DNA from: a virus
Virus record (IMG/VR): IMGVR_UViG_3300002835_000625
Coordinates: 1-33,886 of that record
Length of the DNA: 33,886 nt
Direction: 5' to 3' (one strand)
In this document: positions 28,613-33,886 of the stretch, piece by piece
Position numbering within the stretch: position 1 is the stretch's first letter
Layout: the number at the start of each line of letters is the position of its first letter
Notes under the pieces: model-generated
The model's database searches: none
What the model was told of the DNA's origin: nothing
Seen by the model: only the letters and a program-made list of their open reading frames with translations
Program-made: the position numbers and the translations under genes

Positions 28613-31600
28613 ATGGGTCAATTAACAAATCTCTATGTATCACAATCCTATCAGGGTCTATTAAAGATGACTGATAGTACTAATGGTTTAACTAACACAC
28701 TACAAACTGTTCAAACAGGTGATGGGGATAATTCTCCATTGCAAATGAGTTTAACTCAGGTAAACATCTCTGGTTCATTAACCGTTAATGGTGCACCTAT
28801 TTCAATTGATACAGGTTCATTTGCAACCACAGGTAGTAATACATTTATCGGTAATCAAACAATAACAGGTTCATTATTCTCAACAGATATTATTGGTACA
28901 GGAAGTTTATTCTTAAAACCAAATCAATCTGATGCAAGATATGTAGAAATATATAATACATCACCATTAGATACACACATCACAGCAAGTGGTGGTCAAA
29001 TATTCTTAGGTGACGATGTAACATATGTCAAGGTTGACAATTACGGTTCGGTTAAACGTATTGATATCGTAGCAGACAATGGTATAAACTTTTCAGGTTC
29101 ATTTAGTGTAACAGGTTCAATAGATGTAACAGGACAATATCTTGTTAATGGTGTTGCGTTTAGTGGTGGAACCAGTGGTACGTCAGGTACATCTGGTACA
29201 TCAGGTACGAGTGGAGATAGTGGTTCTTCAGGGACTAGTGGAACATCTGGTAGTTCAGGAACCTCAGGGTCTAGTGGAACGTCAGGGTCTTCTGGTTCTT
29301 CAGGAACAAGTGGAACCTCAGGATCTAATGGGTCAAGTGGTACGAGTGGTCAGGCGGGTTCATCAGGAACGTCAGGTACAAGTGGAGCGACAGGAAGTTC
29401 AGGAACATCTGGTACAAGCGGGTCGGATGGCTCATCAGGTACTAGTGGTACTTCAGGAAGCAATGGTTCAAGTGGAACTTCTGGTTCTAGTGGTTCTAGT
29501 GGTACGAGTGGATTATCAAGTTCATTCTTCAACTATAAAGCAAAAGACAATATCCAAAGTGGTGACCCTGGTTCAGGACATATCATTTGGGATAACGTAG
29601 TACAATCAGGTGCAACATCAATTAATGTAAGTGAGATAGACCAATTAGGAAATAACGTGGATATATTTTTATCCAACATAACCTCAGGTTCAACTATATC
29701 TTTACAAGACCAATCAAATCATACGAATTATCAAGAGTGGACAATAGGTACAGGAGTTGATAATGGAACATATTGGACATTCCCTGTTACTTTACAAACA
29801 GCAACATTTTCGTTTCCAAATAACCATGATATGTTGTTTATTCTTATTACATCACCATCAGGTACATCTGGCACATCTGGAAGTAGCGGTACATCTGGTA
29901 CAAGTGGTGATAGTGGTAGTTCAGGAACGTCAGGAACATCTGGTCAAGCAGGTTCATCAGGTACAAGTGGAACATCTGGTACTTCAGGAACAAGTGGTGT
30001 GGTAGATTATACAGGACTTATAACAACAGGTTCAATTACATCAACACAAGTAATTACAGGTAGTTTAAATTTACCTGATGTTATTATATCTGGTAGTTTA
30101 ATTGGTGGTGTTGTTAATAATGGTTTAATTGATATATTCTCTGAAGCATTTAATAGTGGTTCAGTTAAAATGAATATATCAGCATCCGCACCTATATCAC
30201 AATCTAACATTATATTCGGTGGATTAACAGGTCCTGCAGCGGCAGGGCAAACAGGTTCAATTGTAATATCAGGTTCAAACAATATTTTACTTGGAGGTAC
30301 AAGAGCAAACACATTAGTAACAGCAGGAACATACGGATATATCGGTGGTAATAGTAATATTGGTTCAACAATACCAGTGATAGGAACGGGGTCATTATTA
30401 CGACCAACCATATCCAATAATGCTTTACAGGGAGCAATATTATTACAATTTACATCAAGCTCATTAGCAGCACCAAATGTTAACAGTAACTTGATATATG
30501 GAAGTACACAAATACTTCATCAAAGTGGTAGTGTTGGTTTCAGTTTTAACTATGTTGGGGGTCAAGGTTTTACTTCAAACGCAAATACAACAACATTAGG
30601 ATTAAACCCAAGTATCGTATATAATATTTTTGCAGGAGTTTCCTTTCCTCATGTTACTTTAAATCATAATAGTTCATCAATAACTTATCAAGGTAATGTT
30701 GGTGGTGGTATGACGGTTACTAATAACTATTCATCATCAGTTTCAACAGCAGTAAATAACGCAACGGTTACAGGAAATATACTTGGTGGACAATCAAATA
30801 CTTTAGTGATAAGTGGTTCTAATACATCAAATAGAAGAACATTTGATAGTAACGTAGTAATAGGTAGAAGTAATATAATTAACTCTCAACAAAGTGGTTC
30901 ATCAGCAGGACACTTAGTTTCAACAGCGGTATTGGGTGATAATTTAATTGTATCAGCATCACATACATCAACAACATCTGGTGGTACAGTTATAGTAGGT
31001 AGGTTCAACGCAACAGGTTCATTACAAGAAAGTTCACAAGAAGCTGTGTTTGTTGTTGGAACAGGTACAAACGCAAGTTCAAGAAGAAACGCAATACACG
31101 TTGATAGTGGAAACAATACAAGAATAACAGGTTCGGTTTTAATATCTGGCTCATTAAATGTTGATGGTTCAGTATCTGGTTCTTCTTTCACAGGTTCATT
31201 CGTTGGTGATGGTTCTGGTTTAACAAATTTACCAGCACCAGCAGGAGTTATTACAACAGGTTCCGCTGGTTCAACACAAACAATATTAGGTTCATTAAAC
31301 ATTAATGAAACTGGCTCAATAAATGGTTTAACAATTAAATCAGGTTCAAACCAATCAACAGCAGTTGGTAGTCAAGCATTACAAAATGTTACAGAACAAG
31401 ATAACACAGCATTTGGTTTTAGAGCATTAAAATTACTTACAATTGGTAGAAGAAATACAGCAGTTGGTTCTGGTGCAGGTCAAGGATTTTTATCTGGATC
31501 TGATAATCAGTTCTGGGGTAATGATGCAGCGTATCAATTAACATCTGGTTCTAGCAATATATTCTTTGGAACATTTGCTGGTAACTCAATCGTATCTGGT

Positions 31601-32215
31601 TCAAGTAACTTATTCATTGGTAACTCAGCAGCAAATCAATTTGTATCTGGTAACAATGTAACTGTCATTGGTAACTCAACAAACGGTAACTACACATCAG
31701 GTTCTAACACATTAATAATTGGTACAAGCAATCACAATTTCCAAATAGCTGAATTAGGTGATGATTTATTTGCAATGGGTTTACCAAATAGTGCTCCTTT
31801 TATGACAGGAAAAGGTGCAAATCCTGTGATTAATTTTAAAAATGGTTTAGTTGTATCTGGTTCATTAACTGTAACTGGTTCAGCATCAATAACTGGATAT
31901 GTTCAAGGTAATGTTAACGCATTAGCAGTATCATCCAATACAGCATCATTGAATTTAAATAACGGTAACTTCTTTGTCTTAGCACTAACAGGTTCTCAAG
32001 ATATTAGAATTGAACCATCAAACATTAAAGCAGGTCAAACAATTAACGTGTTATTAAACACAACAGGATCTGGTACAGTATCATTCCCAACTTCAATTAA
32101 ACAAGTTTCTGGTTCAGCATATGTTCCAACAACTGCGGTAGGTAATGATATAATAACATTGGTAAGTTTTGATACATCATCACTTTACCTAGCAAACGTA
32201 AAGAACTTAGTATAA
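28613..32215 (+). CDS. Collagen-like tail fibre (1200 aa)
   Basis: N-terminal part (about 1-184): beta-rich, with short GS-rich repeats (LTVNGAPISIDTGSF). Residues 185-300 and 417-462: Gly at every third residue as GTS, GSS, GDS triplets, i.e. collagen-like. Between them, residues 301-416 form a folded domain with FNYKAKDNIQSGDPGSGHIIW, known in many phage fibres as the DPG-type domain. Residues about 470-830 hold further Ser/Gly/Thr-rich strands. About 860-1060 has head-like repeats (NTAFGFRALKLLTIGRRNTAVGSG, SNIFFGTFAGNSIVSGSSNLFIGNSA), as in trimeric YadA-like adhesins. The C-terminal domain follows. Trimeric fibre that binds host cells; it ends in ATGA-style overlap with the lectin-like gene (TATAATG). 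Confidence 0.8.
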   Translation: MGQLTNLYVSQSYQGLLKMTDSTNGLTNTLQTVQTGDGDNSPLQMSLTQVNISGSLTVNGAPISIDTGSFATTGSNTFIGNQTITGSLFSTDIIGTGSLFLKPNQSDARYVEIYNTSPLDTHITASGGQIFLGDDVTYVKVDNYGSVKRIDIVADNGINFSGSFSVTGSIDVTGQYLVNGVAFSGGTSGTSGTSGTSGTSGDSGSSGTSGTSGSSGTSGSSGTSGSSGSSGTSGTSGSNGSSGTSGQAGSSGTSGTSGATGSSGTSGTSGSDGSSGTSGTSGSNGSSGTSGSSGSSGTSGLSSSFFNYKAKDNIQSGDPGSGHIIWDNVVQSGATSINVSEIDQLGNNVDIFLSNITSGSTISLQDQSNHTNYQEWTIGTGVDNGTYWTFPVTLQTATFSFPNNHDMLFILITSPSGTSGTSGSSGTSGTSGDSGSSGTSGTSGQAGSSGTSGTSGTSGTSGVVDYTGLITTGSITSTQVITGSLNLPDVIISGSLIGGVVNNGLIDIFSEAFNSGSVKMNISASAPISQSNIIFGGLTGPAAAGQTGSIVISGSNNILLGGTRANTLVTAGTYGYIGGNSNIGSTIPVIGTGSLLRPTISNNALQGAILLQFTSSSLAAPNVNSNLIYGSTQILHQSGSVGFSFNYVGGQGFTSNANTTTLGLNPSIVYNIFAGVSFPHVTLNHNSSSITYQGNVGGGMTVTNNYSSSVSTAVNNATVTGNILGGQSNTLVISGSNTSNRRTFDSNVVIGRSNIINSQQSGSSAGHLVSTAVLGDNLIVSASHTSTTSGGTVIVGRFNATGSLQESSQEAVFVVGTGTNASSRRNAIHVDSGNNTRITGSVLISGSLNVDGSVSGSSFTGSFVGDGSGLTNLPAPAGVITTGSAGSTQTILGSLNINETGSINGLTIKSGSNQSTAVGSQALQNVTEQDNTAFGFRALKLLTIGRRNTAVGSGAGQGFLSGSDNQFWGNDAAYQLTSGSSNIFFGTFAGNSIVSGSSNLFIGNSAANQFVSGNNVTVIGNSTNGNYTSGSNTLIIGTSNHNFQIAELGDDLFAMGLPNSAPFMTGKGANPVINFKNGLVVSGSLTVTGSASITGYVQGNVNALAVSSNTASLNLNNGNFFVLALTGSQDIRIEPSNIKAGQTINVLLNTTGSGTVSFPTSIKQVSGSAYVPTTAVGNDIITLVSFDTSSLYLANVKNLV
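29165..29512 (+). repeat. GTS-triplet collagen-like coding repeat, block 1
   Basis: 116 codons of Gly-Thr-Ser and Gly-Ser-Ser triplets (residues 185-300) written with varied synonymous codons (AGT, TCA, TCT for Ser). Short direct repeats at DNA level make length change by recombination or slippage likely. Confidence 0.9.
29861..29998 (+). repeat. GTS-triplet collagen-like coding repeat, block 2
   Basis: 46 codons of the same triplet type (residues 417-462). Blocks 1 and 2 flank the DPG domain as direct repeats, so recombination between them could delete this domain. Confidence 0.9.
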
Positions 32216-33033
32216 TGAATTTTGCTGCATTTGCATTTTTTAATTCAGGAGCTGTGTATGACCCAAATGCACAAGCGTTTATAACTGCGGCAGGTATTAC
32301 AGATACCACGCAGAAGAACGCTGTTAATCAATTGGTTCTTGATTTAAAGAGCAATTCATTATGGTCAAAGATGTACATCATATATCCGTTTATCGGAGGT
32401 ACATCAACAACAACCAAATATAATTTGGTGGACCCAACAACATATACAATTACTTGGAACGGTGGTGCAACATTTGCATCGACAGGTGTGAAAGGTAATG
32501 GTACAAATTCATATGGACAAACAGGTTTGGTAATGACCACATTCTACGGAACTGTTCCAGCGATAACCACAAGTAATAGTATGTCGGTTTATTCAAGAAC
32601 ATCTAATACAGGTGAGGATACTGAGTGTGGAACAAATAGTGGTGGTCAACCAGCAATTCAAGTATTATGTAAGCGTGGTAGTGGTAACTGTATTTGGGAT
32701 AACTATAACTCATCAAACGGTCGTGTTAACGCAGCGGTGACAAATTCGCAGGGTCTATTTCTTACATCTAGAACAACACAAACTAGCATGAAAGGATTTA
32801 GAAACGCAACATCATTTGCAACAAACACAACAAGTGCAACAACGAGTAATATAACTACCACACTAAATAGAGAACTTTATATATTGGCAGCTAACAATAA
32901 CGGTACTGCTGCATCATTTTCCAATAGAGAATTAGCGTTCTATCATTGGGGTGCAGGATTATCTGATGCGGAAGTGAGTACATTCTATACGATTGTACAA
33001 ACCTACCAAACAACATTAAGTAGAAACGTATAA
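32215..33033 (+). CDS. Lectin-like (concanavalin/LamG-type) tail protein
   Basis: The 272-aa protein has a short helical N-terminus (FITAAGITDTTQKNAVNQLVLDLKSNSLW) and a beta-rich core with the pattern of a concanavalin-A-like / LamG sandwich (PFIGGTSTTTKYNLVDP, TYTITWNGGATF, SVYSRTSN, LYILAANNNGT, FSNRELAFYHWGAGLSDAEV). The final helix (SDAEVSTFYTIVQTYQTTL) is typical of such domains in Bacteroidota phages. It probably binds sugars on the host surface. It starts at the stop of the fibre gene and overlaps the next gene by one base, so fibre and lectin are coupled. The 3' end of this gene is also at the window start. Confidence 0.68.
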   Translation: MNFAAFAFFNSGAVYDPNAQAFITAAGITDTTQKNAVNQLVLDLKSNSLWSKMYIIYPFIGGTSTTTKYNLVDPTTYTITWNGGATFASTGVKGNGTNSYGQTGLVMTTFYGTVPAITTSNSMSVYSRTSNTGEDTECGTNSGGQPAIQVLCKRGSGNCIWDNYNSSNGRVNAAVTNSQGLFLTSRTTQTSMKGFRNATSFATNTTSATTSNITTTLNRELYILAANNNGTAASFSNRELAFYHWGAGLSDAEVSTFYTIVQTYQTTLSRNV

Positions 33034-33266
33034 TGACAGCAGGAGAATTAGTAGGTCTATTGACCATAGAACAAAAAAATTCCTTAATTGGAATACAATA
33101 TCAACCAGATGTTTATTATAATCCTATACAGGACTACGATAGCAACTGGGTAATATCATTAACAGAAATAAACGAAACGGTTAATCCTGACTACCTATGG
33201 ATTAAAAACATACCGTTGATAGATTATAAACCAATACCAGTACCAGTAACTGGAACAACACTATAA
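33033..33266 (+). CDS. Small hypothetical phage protein (77 aa), repeat copy
   Basis: Identical to the gene at 141-374, present again because of the terminal repeat. Its ATG overlaps the stop of the full-length lectin-like gene here. This is the copy in which upstream context is complete. Confidence 0.75.
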   Translation: MTAGELVGLLTIEQKNSLIGIQYQPDVYYNPIQDYDSNWVISLTEINETVNPDYLWIKNIPLIDYKPIPVPVTGTTL

Positions 33267-33267
33267 G

Positions 33268-33756
33268 ATGGACTTAGAAAAGATTGCACCTATTATTGAG
33301 AAGATTATGAAAGACACTCTGGAACAGAAGCGTTATCCTTTTGGATTTGCTAAGTTCAAAGGTGTTGGAAATAAGGTTGCATCTGGTAAGTTAAGAGATA
33401 GTATTTCAGTGAAAGTGGTTAAGGTAAACGAAGGAGAAAGTATCATACAAGTACTAACTGCTGAATATGCTCAATGGGTTCAATCAGGAAGATTACCTGG
33501 AAAGAAAGGTATTCCAGTTGATGCATTGGAAAAATGGATTAAGGAACGTGGTTTAACAGGTAGAGATAAGAAAGGAAGATTTATAAAAAGAAGAAGTTTC
33601 GCATTTGCGATACAATCAAACATAAAGAAATTTGGAATAAGACCATCCAACTTCTTGGACGTTGCATTAGAAATGATAGCCAATGACCCAAAGATTATGG
33701 ACTTAATTGAAGATGGTGCTTATGAAGAATTATTAAATTTAATAGAAGGAATATAA
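33268..33756 (+). CDS. HK97 gp10-like protein, repeat copy
   Basis: Identical to 376-864, present twice because of the terminal repeat. See that entry for the annotation. Confidence 0.55.
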   Translation: MDLEKIAPIIEKIMKDTLEQKRYPFGFAKFKGVGNKVASGKLRDSISVKVVKVNEGESIIQVLTAEYAQWVQSGRLPGKKGIPVDALEKWIKERGLTGRDKKGRFIKRRSFAFAIQSNIKKFGIRPSNFLDVALEMIANDPKIMDLIEDGAYEELLNLIEGI

Positions 33757-33757
33757 T

Positions 33758-33886
33758 ATGTCATTTGGATACCCACAATTATACAGTAACGGTGTAAACA
33801 GTAACACTCAACTAAGACGTAGCACAGACATGGTTTATCAACGTGGTGGAAACTACGGTATAACGCTAACAGGAACCACATACGAG
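33758..33886 (+). CDS. 528-aa tail protein, 5' part only
   Basis: First 43 codons of the gene complete at 866-2452. The window ends within the gene, so it is partial, not broken. Confidence 0.9.
   Translation, partial: MSFGYPQLYSNGVNSNTQLRRSTDMVYQRGGNYGITLTGTTYE

Larger units (their letters stand above)
32893..33886. repeat. Terminal direct repeat, copy 2
   Basis: Identical to 1-994. It holds the end of the lectin-like gene, two full small genes and the beginning of the 528-aa tail gene. When the genome is counted, only one copy should be used. Confidence 0.97.

Noticed and set aside
29350-29532. Minus-strand open frame inside the GTS repeat (Pro/Glu-rich)
   Set aside because: It is the reverse complement of the Gly-Thr-Ser codons; repetitive low-complexity DNA leaves frames open on all strands by chance.
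29142-29600. Plus-strand second-frame ORF of 152 aa (Val/Gln/Leu repeats) in the fibre gene
   Set aside because: A shadow of the GTS repeat in another frame; no start signal and biased composition.
29165-29998. Tandem repeat considered as a CRISPR array
   Set aside because: Periods of 9 bases in an open frame with no spacers; it encodes Gly-X-Y triplets.

Overview
The window is the genome of a tailed, siphovirus-type phage, AT-rich throughout, whose host is most likely a member of the Bacteroidota (Flavobacteriia-like). Three signs point to that host. At least one promoter matches the Bacteroidota pattern TTTG / TAnnTTTG. Genes start after A/T-rich leaders with no Shine-Dalgarno sequence. 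Several proteins resemble families I associate with Bacteroidota phages (delta-60 beta-propeller, XkdF-type protease fusion, GTS collagen-like fibre, DPG fibre domain). Bases 1-994 are repeated exactly at 32893-33886, so the unit is 32,892 bp and is either circular, circularly permuted or terminally redundant. No tRNA, rRNA, CRISPR array, insertion sequence or integrase was seen.

Layout. (a) 24.3-33.9 kb continuing into 1-12.3 kb, plus strand: small terminase, a glycosyltransferase, large terminase, a two-frame pair resembling a tail assembly chaperone, a protein made of two copies of one domain, a collagen-like tail fibre, a lectin-like tail protein, a gp10-like protein, large baseplate/tail-tip proteins, a beta-propeller, an Ig-like Thr/Pro protein, a hidden 57-aa gene, the tape measure and a multidomain MuF/Cys-rich/XkdF-protease polyprotein. 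(b) 12.4-17.9 kb, plus strand: scaffold-like protein, major capsid, tail-tube candidate, portal, connector and two small proteins. Capsid and tube genes are each followed by an intrinsic terminator. (c) 17.9-20.5 kb, minus strand: six small genes, led by a probable replication initiator, in two operons separated by a strongly structured RNA region. (d) 20.8-24.3 kb, plus strand: a zinc-finger protein, a sigma-like protein, an FkbM-type methyltransferase, Cys-rich small proteins and a second glycosyltransferase.

Control. A 321-bp divergent region (20497-20817) separates (c) and (d). Each side shows a promoter candidate followed by a terminator-like hairpin before the first gene, which suggests control by attenuation or antitermination. 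The minus-strand hairpin has a second copy at the end of the minus module. Four copies of TATATTTAATAATA (the 12.35-kb copy begins CATATTTA) sit just upstream of late genes and may be read by the phage sigma-like protein.

Least expected parts: the paired hairpin RNAs, a possible small RNA at about 18.77-18.90 kb, a motif shared by the protease polyprotein and the capsid N-terminus, and a glycosyltransferase/methyltransferase set in a phage whose virion proteins carry long Ser/Thr-rich stretches. No endolysin, polymerase, helicase or repressor was recognised. All calls come from reading the sequence; no database search was possible.
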